Origin: Bin87 sp965261195
GTDB taxonomy: Bacteria > Chloroflexota > Dehalococcoidia > Lucifugimonadales > UBA3495
Direction of reading: 5' to 3'
DNA: 64,000 nucleotides
Assembly (NCBI GenBank): GCA_965261195.1
Contig: OZ253455.1
Coordinates: 3,286,001 to 3,350,000, forward strand
The notes beneath the pieces were generated by a model that was not told the DNA's origin, did no database searches, and saw only the letters and a list, made by a program, of their open reading frames with translations. Both the position numbers and the translations under genes were made by a program. Of the stretch, positions 1 to 13,389 are shown piece by piece (the first letter of the stretch is position 1; every line of letters starts with the position of its first letter).

Positions 1-2573
1 GTCCCGTTACGGGCGCCATTCGCGAGTTCTTCGGCGGGGACAAGCTGTCCCAGTTTATGGACCAAACCAACCCGCTGGCCGAACTGACGCACAAGCGTCG
101 ATTGTCGGCGTTGGGTCGGGGCGGCCTGACTCGGGAGCGCGCGGGTTTCGACGTGCGCGACGTTCACGCCTCGCACTACGGGCGCATCTGCCCCATTGAG
201 ACACCGGAAGGCGCCAACATTGGATTGTTGAGCAGTCTGGCGGCCTATGCGCGCATCGACCGGCTGGGCTTCATTGAAACCCCCTACTGGCCGGTTATCA
301 AGCAGCTGTGGCTGGGCGATTGCCGCGAACCCGGGTTCCCCGGGTATTTCGACCTGCTGGGGCACGAAGTGTCGGTAGACGTAAAGACTCGCAAGGGCGA
401 GATGATTGTGGCCGCCGGGGAGATCATCTCCGAGGAGCACGTGCGCCGCCTGCGCCGCTTGTCCGGCGACACGGTGATCGACGTAATTCCATTTGTCGAC
501 ACCCGGCCTGATAGCATTCAGTACCTGACTGCCGACATGGAAGAGAAATTTCGGATTGCCCAGGCCAACTCCGACTTCGATGAGTTGAATCAGTTTACCC
601 AGGAACAGGTGGAAATACGGGAAGGGGACAATTACCGGCTGGCTTCGCCGACCACCGTGGAATATGCCGACGTTTCGCCGTTGCAGATTATGAGCGTTTC
701 AGCGGCGCTGATTCCTTTCCTGGAGCACGACGACGCCAACCGCGCCCTGATGGGGTGCAATATGCAGCGTCAGGCGGTGCCGTTGCTGCAACCCCAGGCC
801 CCGATTGTAGGCACCGGCATCGAAAGCCGGGTGGCACGGGATAGCGGGCAGGTGTTGCTGTCGAAAGTGGAAGGGTCGGTGGTATCGGTGAACGGGCACG
901 AGGTGCTGGTTACCGACGCTGCCGGTGTGGACCATCCCCACCGATTGATCAAGTTTGCGCGGACGAATCAGGGCACTTGCCTCAACCAGCGTCCGGTGGT
1001 GCAGAAGGGCGACCGGGTGCGGGTTGGCGATACGCTGGCCGACAGCTCGTCGACCGACGGCGGCGAACTGGCCCTGGGGCAGAACGTGCTGGTTGCGTTC
1101 ATGTCATGGGAGGGCTACAACTACGAGGACGCCATCATCATCAGCGAACGGCTGGTGAAGGACGACCAGTTCACCTCGGTACACATTGAGAAGTACGAGG
1201 TGGAAAGCCGCTCCACCAAGCTGGGCGACGAAGAAATCACCCGGGACATCCCGAACGTGGGGGAGGGCAACCTGCGCGACCTGGACGAGCGCGGCGTCAT
1301 CCGCGTTGGCGCGGATGTGGGGCCGGGCGACATCCTGGTTGGAAAGGTTACCCCCAAGGGTGAAACTGAAATGACTGCCGAAGAGCGTCTGTTGCGGGCT
1401 ATCTTCGGCGAGAAGTCCAAGGATGTCCGCGACACATCGTTGCGGGTTCCGCACGGTCAACGGGGCAAGGTCATAGCGGTCAAAGCCCTGAGCCGAGCCG
1501 CCAAGGACGATTTGCCTCCGGACGTGAATGAAGCGATTCGCGTGTGGGTGGCCCAAACGCGCAAGATCTCAGTGGGCGACAAAATGGCGGGACGCCACGG
1601 GAACAAGGGCGTGGTTTCACGCATTCTGCCCGAGGAAGATATGCCGTTCCTGTCCGACGGAACTCCGGTGGACATCATTCTGAATCCCATCGGCGTGCCT
1701 TCGCGGATGAACTTGGGGCAGGTTTTGGAAAGCCACCTGGGTTGGGCCGCGCGCAGCCTGAATTTCCAGGCGCTGACGCCGGTGTTCGAAGGCGCAGACG
1801 ACAACAACATTGAGGACTCCCTGGCCCGCTGGTGGTTCGCCCAACAGGCCGGAGCCACCGACGCCGAACCGGAAAGCAATGTGGACCTCGACCGGGTGTA
1901 TGCCTGGTTGCGCGAGCAGGGCTTTGATCCGGAATTGCTGTATGACGAAAACCAGAGAGGGCAAGCCCGTGGGGCCTGCCTGTACCTGTGGCTGCGTGAT
2001 GTAGCCGGCGAGCAACCGGACGGGATGTCCCTGCCGGAAATGCACAAAATGGCGCTGGACGTGCACCGTGAGCGGTTGATCGCCCCGCCGACCTTTGCCA
2101 AATTCCAGCTCCACGACGGGCGTTCCGGTGAGCCGTTCGACCAGCCGGTGGCGGTGGGCAGCATCTATATGCTGAAACTCATCCACCTGGTGGAAGACAA
2201 GATTCACGCTCGTTCCACGGGCCCGTACTCGATGATTACGCAGCAACCGCTGGGCGGCAAAGCCCAGTTCGGCGGCCAGCGATTCGGCGAGATGGAGGTT
2301 TGGGCGCTGGAGGCGTACTCCGCAGCCCATAACCTTCAGGAAGTTCTTACCATCAAATCCGACGACGTTACCGGTCGGGTCAACACTTACGAATCCATTG
2401 TGAAGGGCCATGCTATCAGCCAACCCGGTGTCCCTGAATCGTTCAACGTCCTGTTGAAGGAGTTGCAGAGCCTGGGCCTCAACGTTCAACTCGAAGAGGA
2501 AGGTGAACAGGAAGAGCCAAGCCTGGGGTTGCCAGGCGACGATGACGACCTCTTCTCCATGGAGGTGAACTAG
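1..2573 (+). CDS. rpoB: DNA-directed RNA polymerase subunit beta, 3' part
   Basis: C-terminal two thirds of RNA polymerase beta; the frame is open from base 3, so the true start lies before the window and the ATG at 57 is internal. The first residues are the rifampicin-pocket segment (LSQFMDQTNPLAELTHKRR), followed by the CPIETPEG block, the GEKSKDVRDTSLRVPHG segment, the KISVGDKMAGRHGNKGVVS block that holds active-site lysines, and the C-terminal PLGGKAQFGGQRFGEMEVWALE clamp-contact block. The protein ends in an acidic tail. It forms the catalytic core with RpoC, whose gene starts 3 bases after the stop. In the rifampicin region the usual LGPGG reads LGRGG and the usual PLSE reads PLAE, both near drug-contact residues. 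Identity is certain. Confidence 0.98.
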   Translation, partial: PVTGAIREFFGGDKLSQFMDQTNPLAELTHKRRLSALGRGGLTRERAGFDVRDVHASHYGRICPIETPEGANIGLLSSLAAYARIDRLGFIETPYWPVIKQLWLGDCREPGFPGYFDLLGHEVSVDVKTRKGEMIVAAGEIISEEHVRRLRRLSGDTVIDVIPFVDTRPDSIQYLTADMEEKFRIAQANSDFDELNQFTQEQVEIREGDNYRLASPTTVEYADVSPLQIMSVSAALIPFLEHDDANRALMGCNMQRQAVPLLQPQAPIVGTGIESRVARDSGQVLLSKVEGSVVSVNGHEVLVTDAAGVDHPHRLIKFARTNQGTCLNQRPVVQKGDRVRVGDTLADSSSTDGGELALGQNVLVAFMSWEGYNYEDAIIISERLVKDDQFTSVHIEKYEVESRSTKLGDEEITRDIPNVGEGNLRDLDERGVIRVGADVGPGDILVGKVTPKGETEMTAEERLLRAIFGEKSKDVRDTSLRVPHGQRGKVIAVKALSRAAKDDLPPDVNEAIRVWVAQTRKISVGDKMAGRHGNKGVVSRILPEEDMPFLSDGTPVDIILNPIGVPSRMNLGQVLESHLGWAARSLNFQALTPVFEGADDNNIEDSLARWWFAQQAGATDAEPESNVDLDRVYAWLREQGFDPELLYDENQRGQARGACLYLWLRDVAGEQPDGMSLPEMHKMALDVHRERLIAPPTFAKFQLHDGRSGEPFDQPVAVGSIYMLKLIHLVEDKIHARSTGPYSMITQQPLGGKAQFGGQRFGEMEVWALEAYSAAHNLQEVLTIKSDDVTGRVNTYESIVKGHAISQPGVPESFNVLLKELQSLGLNVQLEEEGEQEEPSLGLPGDDDDLFSMEVN

Positions 2574-2576
2574 ATT

Positions 2577-7811
<5,235 letters not shown>

Positions 7812-7860
7812 AGCGTCGCCGTTTGCCTGACTCCAAAATACGCAATTCAGGAGGCCGTCA

Positions 7861-8826
7861 GTGGCTGTTCCAGCTGAACTTTCGACAGATTTGGCACCGG
7901 GACGTTCTGGCGGTTTCCTGCTGTCTAACCCGGTGATGATTGCGTCGGGAACCTTCGGTTACGACGGTTACGGCCGGGGGATCGCGCCGGACACCCCGCT
8001 GGGCAAACTGGGTGCGGTGTTGCCCAAGACTTTCACCCGCCACGCCAGGGCCGGCAACCCGGAACCACGCTGGTTCCCCGAATCGTTTCGGGAAGGACTG
8101 GCCGCCGGGGAAACCACGTTGCTGAATTCCATCGGGTTGACCAACCCGGGGATCGAAGCCGCCATGTCAGACCTGGCGCCTCGGTGGGCGGAAATGGACG
8201 CCAACATTGTGATGAGCATGGCCGCCGAAAGCCCGGAACAGTGGGAAGAAATGGCGTCGTTCACCCGCGGGGTCGGCGGATTCGCCGCCATAGAGTTGAA
8301 CCTCAGTTGCCCCAACGTGGACGACGGCGCGATGTTCAGCCACTACCCGCATCTGACCGAGGCGGCGGTGGCGGGCGTGCGGCGTCAGACCGACCTGCCG
8401 GTGTGGGCCAAGCTGTCCCCCAACGTGCCGGACATAACGGAGATTGCCCATGCCGCAGTTGAGGCCGGAGCAGATGCGCTGACCATCAGTAACACCATTC
8501 CCGCGCTGCACATCGACATCGATGCTGGCCGCCCTACGTTGGGTACCGGCGGCGGCGGCCTCTCCGGGCCGGCGCTGCGGCCGGTGGCCATGGCGTTGGT
8601 GCACCGCGCGGCTGGCGTCGTCAAGGTGCCAATAATCGGCGTCGGTGGCGTAATGACGGGCCGCCACGCCGTGGAATTCCTGATGGCGGGCGCATCGGCG
8701 GTGCAGGTGGGCAGCGCCAATCTGGCCGACCTGAACGCACCGTTCCGCATCTTGGCGGAACTGGAAGCGCTGCTTGCCGAATGGGAAGTCAACAGCCTGG
8801 CCCAGATTATCGGGAAGGGCCGCTAG
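7861..8826 (+). CDS. pyrD: dihydroorotate dehydrogenase, class 1B-like
   Basis: FMN-dependent TIM-barrel enzyme oxidising dihydroorotate to orotate in pyrimidine synthesis. The GTG start is supported by AGGAGG at 7849-7854 with a 6-base gap. Family blocks are NPVMIASGTFGYDGYGRG near residue 23, the LNSIGLTNPG loop near 88, and ELNLSCPNV with the likely catalytic Cys150, then ISNTIPA, GGGGLSGPALRP and the phosphate-binding GVGGVMTGRHAVEFLMAGA. At 321 aa it has the normal length. A class 1B enzyme would need a PyrK-type electron-transfer subunit; none is next to it. It lies 49 bases after rpoC on the same strand and may be read through from it. Related dihydropyrimidine dehydrogenases share the fold, so the exact substrate is inferred. 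Confidence 0.88.
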   Translation: MAVPAELSTDLAPGRSGGFLLSNPVMIASGTFGYDGYGRGIAPDTPLGKLGAVLPKTFTRHARAGNPEPRWFPESFREGLAAGETTLLNSIGLTNPGIEAAMSDLAPRWAEMDANIVMSMAAESPEQWEEMASFTRGVGGFAAIELNLSCPNVDDGAMFSHYPHLTEAAVAGVRRQTDLPVWAKLSPNVPDITEIAHAAVEAGADALTISNTIPALHIDIDAGRPTLGTGGGGLSGPALRPVAMALVHRAAGVVKVPIIGVGGVMTGRHAVEFLMAGASAVQVGSANLADLNAPFRILAELEALLAEWEVNSLAQIIGKGR

Positions 8827-8844
8827 GGATTTCGCGCCACGGGT

Positions 8845-10047
8845 CTACCAGGCGGATTCCAGCAAAGAGGCCAGTTCGGCGGCGCTCTGCACCGGGCGCA
8901 CATTGCGGTGCAGTCCGAAGTCGGTGAGGGCGTCTTCCGCAATGGCGGAGATGCCGCCGGCGGGCACGCCGACATCGCGGAGACGGGTCGGCATTCCGAC
9001 TCGCCGGAAGAAATCGGACACTGACTCAGCGGCTGCGTCGGCGTCGGCGCCGTCTGTCATGCCGGTGTTGCGGACCCCGAAGGCATCTGCGAAGCGCACC
9101 TGACCGCTAACGTTGTGATCCCGATTGAAGCGCATCCCCGGCGCGGTGGTGATTGAATAGGCGGCGCCGTGGCTGCATTCGGCGTAGCGAGTGTCCAGGC
9201 TGTGGGCCAGGGCGCTGACGACGCCCAGCGCGGAACCGTTGGCGCCGGTATCCCAGGCGCGGTTGTAGATGAAAGCGGCGACGCACAAATTGACCCGGGC
9301 CGAGCCGTCTTCCGGGTTTGCCGGCACCTGGGGCAGGTTATCTCGCAGCAAATTCAGCGCTTCCACCAAATCGGCGGCGGCCATCGGGTTCAGCCGAGGG
9401 GCCTGCAGTGCGCTGGCGACACCGCTGAACAGGGAGCCGGCTGCGCTGATGCACAGTTCGGCCGGGGCCGTGAGCAGTGCGGCAGTGTCCCAAATTACGG
9501 CAGACGGTCGGGTTTTGGGGTCAAACATTTCGAGGCGGTGTCCCGTTTCGCCGTCGATTACGGCGGCGCCGGCACGGGTGGCGGCGGTGGTCGGGGTGGT
9601 GAGCACCAGAATGTTGGGCAGTTTGGGCGCCATCAAGCGCGGGCTAACCGGAGGCTGGCCGGGCGGGTATTTGGTGGCGTGGTCGTTGGGTGTGCCCCCC
9701 TCGGCCAACATGATGATGATGGCCCGCGCGGTGACCACCGCACTGCCACCCCCCACAGCAATGATAACGTCGGCTTTGGCCTCTTGCGCCATCTGCACCC
9801 CGCGCAGAACTGAGGGCGCCGGTGAGCCGGTTTGCACGCCGTCGAACACGCCGACCGGAGCGACGCCCAACGCATCGGTGATTCGCGCCAGCAAGTCGGT
9901 CCTGCTCGCGATTGACTGGCCGCACACGACAAAGGGTCGTTTCGCACCCACGCGGGCGACTTCCTGCTTCAGGTTGGTCAATGCGTCATCGCCGGCGTGT
10001 ACGCGCACCGGATATGAGACGTGGCGGAATTGGTTGACGGCGGGCAT
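8845..10047 (-). CDS. iron-containing alcohol dehydrogenase family protein lacking metal ligands
   Basis: Member of the Fe-ADH/maleylacetate reductase family by its overall order: a Rossmann-type N-terminal half with AVGGGSAVVTAR (residues 98-108), then an all-helical C-terminal half with SALAHSLDTRY and CSHGAAYS. Family enzymes bind the metal through one Asp and three His. Two of the His are visible (about 282 and 293), but the segment that normally reads GxDAxxHxxEA is GSLFSGVASALQA (204-216), so the Asp and first His are missing. The Asp of the GGGSxxDxAK nucleotide motif is Val105. Family membership is clear; catalytic ability is doubtful, or it may work without a metal as maleylacetate reductases are thought to. 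An AAGGAA ribosome site precedes the ATG. It converges with pyrD, 18 bases apart. Confidence 0.8.
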   Translation of the reverse strand: MPAVNQFRHVSYPVRVHAGDDALTNLKQEVARVGAKRPFVVCGQSIASRTDLLARITDALGVAPVGVFDGVQTGSPAPSVLRGVQMAQEAKADVIIAVGGGSAVVTARAIIIMLAEGGTPNDHATKYPPGQPPVSPRLMAPKLPNILVLTTPTTAATRAGAAVIDGETGHRLEMFDPKTRPSAVIWDTAALLTAPAELCISAAGSLFSGVASALQAPRLNPMAAADLVEALNLLRDNLPQVPANPEDGSARVNLCVAAFIYNRAWDTGANGSALGVVSALAHSLDTRYAECSHGAAYSITTAPGMRFNRDHNVSGQVRFADAFGVRNTGMTDGADADAAAESVSDFFRRVGMPTRLRDVGVPAGGISAIAEDALTDFGLHRNVRPVQSAAELASLLESAW

Positions 10048-10213
10048 GGCTGGATTCCTTGGCGGGTTGGATTTGACGGGATGCGCCGCAGTGTACTACT
10101 ACCCGCTGCCGGGTGCTACCGTAAGCTCGAGGTGAGCCGGGAAAATATGCTTGGGTGGTCAATCGAAAGACCCTGGAGTTGGCCGGGACCACCAGCGGGT
10201 TCAGGAGCGGAGC

Positions 10214-10241
10214 TTGGTACGGGTTGGTCGTATGCTAAAAT
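10214..10241 (+). promoter_or_regulatory. promoter, TTGGTA-16-TAAAAT with extended -10
   Basis: TTGGTA at 10214-10219 and TAAAAT at 10236-10241 are 16 bases apart, and TGC precedes the -10 box, giving TGCTAAAAT. Transcription would begin about base 10248, essentially at the ATG at 10249, so the HEPN-like gene may be read from a leaderless message. No ribosome site precedes that ATG. Confidence 0.6.
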
Positions 10242-10248
10242 TGACGGG

Positions 10249-10710
10249 ATGGCTGCTGATCGAACACCACGCACCGCGTCGCTGGAATTGCGCTTGGCCA
10301 GGCAGCGCAACCGGGCAATCAATCTGCTGGGCTCGGCCCACACTGCGATGCAGAAAGGCCAATGGAGTCACTCGGAAGATTTGTTGTGGGGTAGTTTGGT
10401 GTCGTCGATTCGCGGCGTCGCGTTGTGGCGCGGGGAGTCCGTGGACGACGATGCAGAGCTGCGGAAATTCGTGCAGCGCCTGGGTGAAGCAGAAAAAGAC
10501 CGCTACATACGTGATGCGTTCGATCACCTGTCCGCCTTTGCAGACGCGGCAGAGCGGGTGCGCGACCGGCGCAGCCGGGTTGATTATCTGTTTCTGGCGA
10601 TGGATGATCTGGCCGAGGCAATCGAGAGGCTGGTGGCGCGCATACCCGGCGGGGATGGGCCGGTTCCTGATGCCGACCCTGACGACGCCGTGGTCGATTT
10701 GGGCGAGTGA
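10249..10710 (+). CDS. small helical protein, HEPN/PaREP1-like
   Basis: 153-aa protein, mostly alpha-helical. Its core, AHTAMQKGQWSHSEDLLWGS then VALWRG and a later aromatic-poor helical pair, has the spacing of PaREP1-like HEPN proteins and matches the pattern of another gene in this window at 40356-40712 (LWGAAAHAIKAVAERRGWP). The start at 10249 is chosen because the promoter box ends 7 bases before it; a longer frame exists upstream but crosses that promoter. The gene ends in TGATG shared with mtaB, so the two are translationally coupled. HEPN domains often act as RNases or RNA binders, but the typical R-x4-6-H motif is not evident and no nucleotidyltransferase partner is present. Function unknown; the family call is by pattern only. 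Confidence 0.6.
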   Translation: MAADRTPRTASLELRLARQRNRAINLLGSAHTAMQKGQWSHSEDLLWGSLVSSIRGVALWRGESVDDDAELRKFVQRLGEAEKDRYIRDAFDHLSAFADAAERVRDRRSRVDYLFLAMDDLAEAIERLVARIPGGDGPVPDADPDDAVVDLGE

Positions 10711-12083
10711 TGGCGGTGCCGAACGAACCGCTGACCTTGATTGCCGACCCCCGTCGAGCGCCCACTCCGCCGGTTACGGGCGTTCCGGCAGCAGGTACGG
10801 TTGCTATCGAGACCCACGGCTGCAAGCTGAATCAGGCCGATAGCGCAGTGTTGGCCGGGGAGTTTGCGCGGGCCGGCTACCGGGTCGTGGGCTCGAACGC
10901 CGACGCCGACATCATCGTCGTGAATACCTGCACGGTTACCGCCACTGCCGACTCCAAGGCCCGTCAGGCGCTGCGGGCCGCGCGACGCTCCAACCCCGGC
11001 GCTGTGGTGGTGGCCGCGGGATGCTACCCCCAACGGGCGGCTGACGAGTTGCGTCGTATGCCGGAAGTTTCGTTGGTGGTGGGTAATCAGGACAAACCGC
11101 AACTGGCCACGTTGGCGCTGGCAGCGCTGGCGGCGCAACGAGGTGGCTTGCAACGCGCTGCGATTGACACGCTTGGCGAAACGGTTCCCGGCATGGGCCG
11201 ACGCAGCCGGGCGATGGTCAAGATTCAGGAGGGCTGCGATCAGGTTTGTGCCTATTGCATCGTGCCCAAGGTGAGGGGCCGGGAGCGCAGCATCTCGCCG
11301 GACGTGCTGGTGGATACCGTTCGTCAGCATATTGCCGACGGATTCAGAGAGGTGGTGCTAACGGGCACGCAGTTGGGAACCTATGGGTTCGAGTTTCCTG
11401 ATGTCAATCTGGCGAGTTTGCTGGATCGCATCCTGGCCGAGACAGCTGTACCGCGGCTGCGGGTGTCCTCCTTGCAGGCGCATGAGATTAGCGCCGACCT
11501 GCTCACGCGGTGGAACGATTCCCGACTCTGCCCCCATTTTCACGTGCCGTTGCAAAGCGGGTGCGACGTCATACTGCGGGCGATGCGCCGCCGCTACGAC
11601 ACTGCCACATTCCGGCAGGCTGTAGAGCTGATTCGACGCATCATCCCTGACGCTGGCGTTACTGCCGATATTATCGTGGGTTTCCCGGGCGAAACTGAGG
11701 CCGACCATGCGGAGAGTCAGGCGTTCGCGGCGGAGCTGTGGTTTGCCGATCTCCATGTGTTTCCATACTCGCAACGCCCGGGAACCAGCGCGCACCACTA
11801 CCATGGTCAGGTCGAAGCGGCCGACAAACGACGACGCGCGGCGGCGATGGCAAAGGTCAAGGACGCCGGTTTCACCGCATTCCGGCGTGGGTTGACCGGG
11901 CAGGTGCGAGACGTGTTGTGGGAAACCGCGCGACCGGTCGGTGATGAAGGGCTGCGCTGGCGCGGGTTGACCGATAATTACGTGCGGGTCGAGACCACCT
12001 CGCACGCCGAATTGGGAAACCGCATCACGCCGGCGCGATTGACCGGCATGGTAGCTGGTGTGATGACCGCTGAGCTGCTGTAA
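10710..12083 (+). CDS. mtaB: tRNA N6-threonylcarbamoyladenosine methylthiotransferase
   Basis: Radical-SAM methylthiotransferase that adds a 2-methylthio group to t6A37 of ANN-decoding tRNAs. Residues count from the ATG at 10710, which overlaps the upstream stop by one base; a GTG at 10707 is an alternative. The N-terminal UPF0004 domain has Cys38, Cys74 and Cys105 for one 4Fe-4S cluster; the radical-SAM cluster motif CDQVCAYC supplies Cys176, 180 and 183. PKVRGRERS, HFHVPLQSG and ADIIVGFPGE follow, then a short C-terminal TRAM-like domain. The THGCKLNQAD beginning is the MtaB form, as opposed to the MiaB form TFGCQMN. It ends inside a long hairpin shared with the convergent gene. Confidence 0.93.
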   Translation: MAVPNEPLTLIADPRRAPTPPVTGVPAAGTVAIETHGCKLNQADSAVLAGEFARAGYRVVGSNADADIIVVNTCTVTATADSKARQALRAARRSNPGAVVVAAGCYPQRAADELRRMPEVSLVVGNQDKPQLATLALAALAAQRGGLQRAAIDTLGETVPGMGRRSRAMVKIQEGCDQVCAYCIVPKVRGRERSISPDVLVDTVRQHIADGFREVVLTGTQLGTYGFEFPDVNLASLLDRILAETAVPRLRVSSLQAHEISADLLTRWNDSRLCPHFHVPLQSGCDVILRAMRRRYDTATFRQAVELIRRIIPDAGVTADIIVGFPGETEADHAESQAFAAELWFADLHVFPYSQRPGTSAHHYHGQVEAADKRRRAAAMAKVKDAGFTAFRRGLTGQVRDVLWETARPVGDEGLRWRGLTDNYVRVETTSHAELGNRITPARLTGMVAGVMTAELL

Positions 12084-12117
12084 AGGCGCGCTGTGCGCCT
12101 TTACAGTAGCTCAGCGG
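12067..12117. terminator. 23-bp hairpin between convergent genes
   Basis: Arms 12067-12089 and 12095-12117 pair over 23 bases with a single mismatch around the 5-base loop GCTGT. The mtaB stop codon (12081-12083) is inside the left arm and the metallo-hydrolase stop is 8 bases past the right arm. No T run follows on either strand, so it is a strong stem of a non-canonical bidirectional terminator. Confidence 0.75.
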
Positions 12118-12124
12118 CGGCGGT

Positions 12125-12955
12125 CTAGAACTCCACCGGTCTCAAATAGCTCATGTCCTGGCGGCGTTCCAGGTAGCCGGCTCTGGTCTCGTGGCCGTGG
12201 GAAAATACCAGCAGCCAACCCTGCTGCTCCGCCTCGTTCAGGATGTCCTGCTTTTGGGTGAGCGTTGATTCCGGTTCGTAGTCGTAGGACGAAATGACGG
12301 TGAGACCCAGATGATGCGGTGTCGGCACCAGGTCGCCGAGGTACACGATCCGTTCGCCGCCGTGGCTGAACACAACCATCTGATGTCCGGGGCAGTGGCC
12401 GTCGGTAACCAGCAGGTTTAATCCGGCGAACAATTCGGTATCGCCATCCAGCAATTCCAGCCGGGCCCGCTCGGCGATGGGGGCAAAGTCTTCTGCTCGG
12501 TAAACGTCGGCGTGTCGTGCGGAGGGGTTTTGCGCGTCTTCCCAACTGGCGCGCTGGACGTAATAGGTGGCGTTGGGGAAGGAAGGGACCATGTCGCCGA
12601 CGCGATCCATACGCGTAGCGCCACCGGCGTGGCTGAAATGCAGGTGGGAGAGCACGACGGCATCGATGTCGCGGGGTCCGAGTCCAGCGCCTTTGAGGCT
12701 GCGCATGAGGCGGCTGGGGACGAGGCCATACATTTCCTTATCGCGGACGTTGTCCTTGGGGCCGACCCCGGTGTCAACCAGGACGTTTTTACCACTGCAT
12801 TGTAACAACACGCAGTTGAGGCCCATGGTGATGCGATTTTTGCGGTCGGTGGTAACGATGTTTTCCCACATCATCTTGGGAATCCGCCCGAAAATTGCTC
12901 CTCCGTCGACTTTGAACACGCCGTCACTTAGAACGATGGCACCGGTGGCAAGCAT
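12125..12955 (-). CDS. metallo-beta-lactamase-fold hydrolase
   Basis: 276-aa MBL-fold protein. The start at 12955 is chosen because AAGGAGTGA precedes it; an in-frame upstream extension has no ribosome site. Seen in order: LVDTGVG, VVLSHLHFSHAGGATR, TDGHCPGH, VYLGDLVPTPHH and a final FSHGHE. These resemble quorum-quenching lactonases and other general MBL hydrolases. The canonical HxHxDH metal motif reads HLHFSH, so the Asp that normally binds the second metal is Ser (AGC codon). The remaining ligands are present. Substrate unknown; a single-metal or altered enzyme is possible. Convergent with mtaB. Confidence 0.82.
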   Translation of the reverse strand: MLATGAIVLSDGVFKVDGGAIFGRIPKMMWENIVTTDRKNRITMGLNCVLLQCSGKNVLVDTGVGPKDNVRDKEMYGLVPSRLMRSLKGAGLGPRDIDAVVLSHLHFSHAGGATRMDRVGDMVPSFPNATYYVQRASWEDAQNPSARHADVYRAEDFAPIAERARLELLDGDTELFAGLNLLVTDGHCPGHQMVVFSHGGERIVYLGDLVPTPHHLGLTVISSYDYEPESTLTQKQDILNEAEQQGWLLVFSHGHETRAGYLERRQDMSYLRPVEF

Positions 12956-13389
12956 CGTATTGTCACTCCTTGATAATTCGTTGGAATCCGCTGTTCGGCC
13001 CCTAGCGACCGCAACCGCCAAATTTGTATGATTTATGCATCGGTTGGTTGAGTGGCGGCGTTTCCCGGTCGGGCGCAGCGGTACTCGGAAATGGCGTTTG
13101 TATAAATTACAGGTGTCCGCCAACTAATTTACTCCACTGGCACCTTTTGGCGTCAATATAAAAAACGTCCACTTTTATCGTTTTTTGGGGATTCTAAAAA
13201 TTAAACACATTGGCACAAATTGCAGCCCGGTAAAAGTGCGATTGTGAGGGGTACGACGATGCTGCCCATGCGAGCTCCCCCGCCGCAGGCGTCGCCGGCC
13301 AACCCGGAACGCAAATACCGGTCAGTCCCTAGTGGGCCGAGGCTCTGATATGGACCCAACCGGAGGGCGCGACCACCGACCGCTGCTCC
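12956..13389. other. AT-rich intergenic region
   Basis: No convincing gene. It is clearly AT-richer than its surroundings from about 13080 to 13210, with A and T runs. A TTGTATAAATTAC stretch at 13096-13108 resembles a -10 region facing the decayed channel gene. It probably carries promoters for the divergent hydrolase and channel genes, but I cannot define them. Confidence 0.4.
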
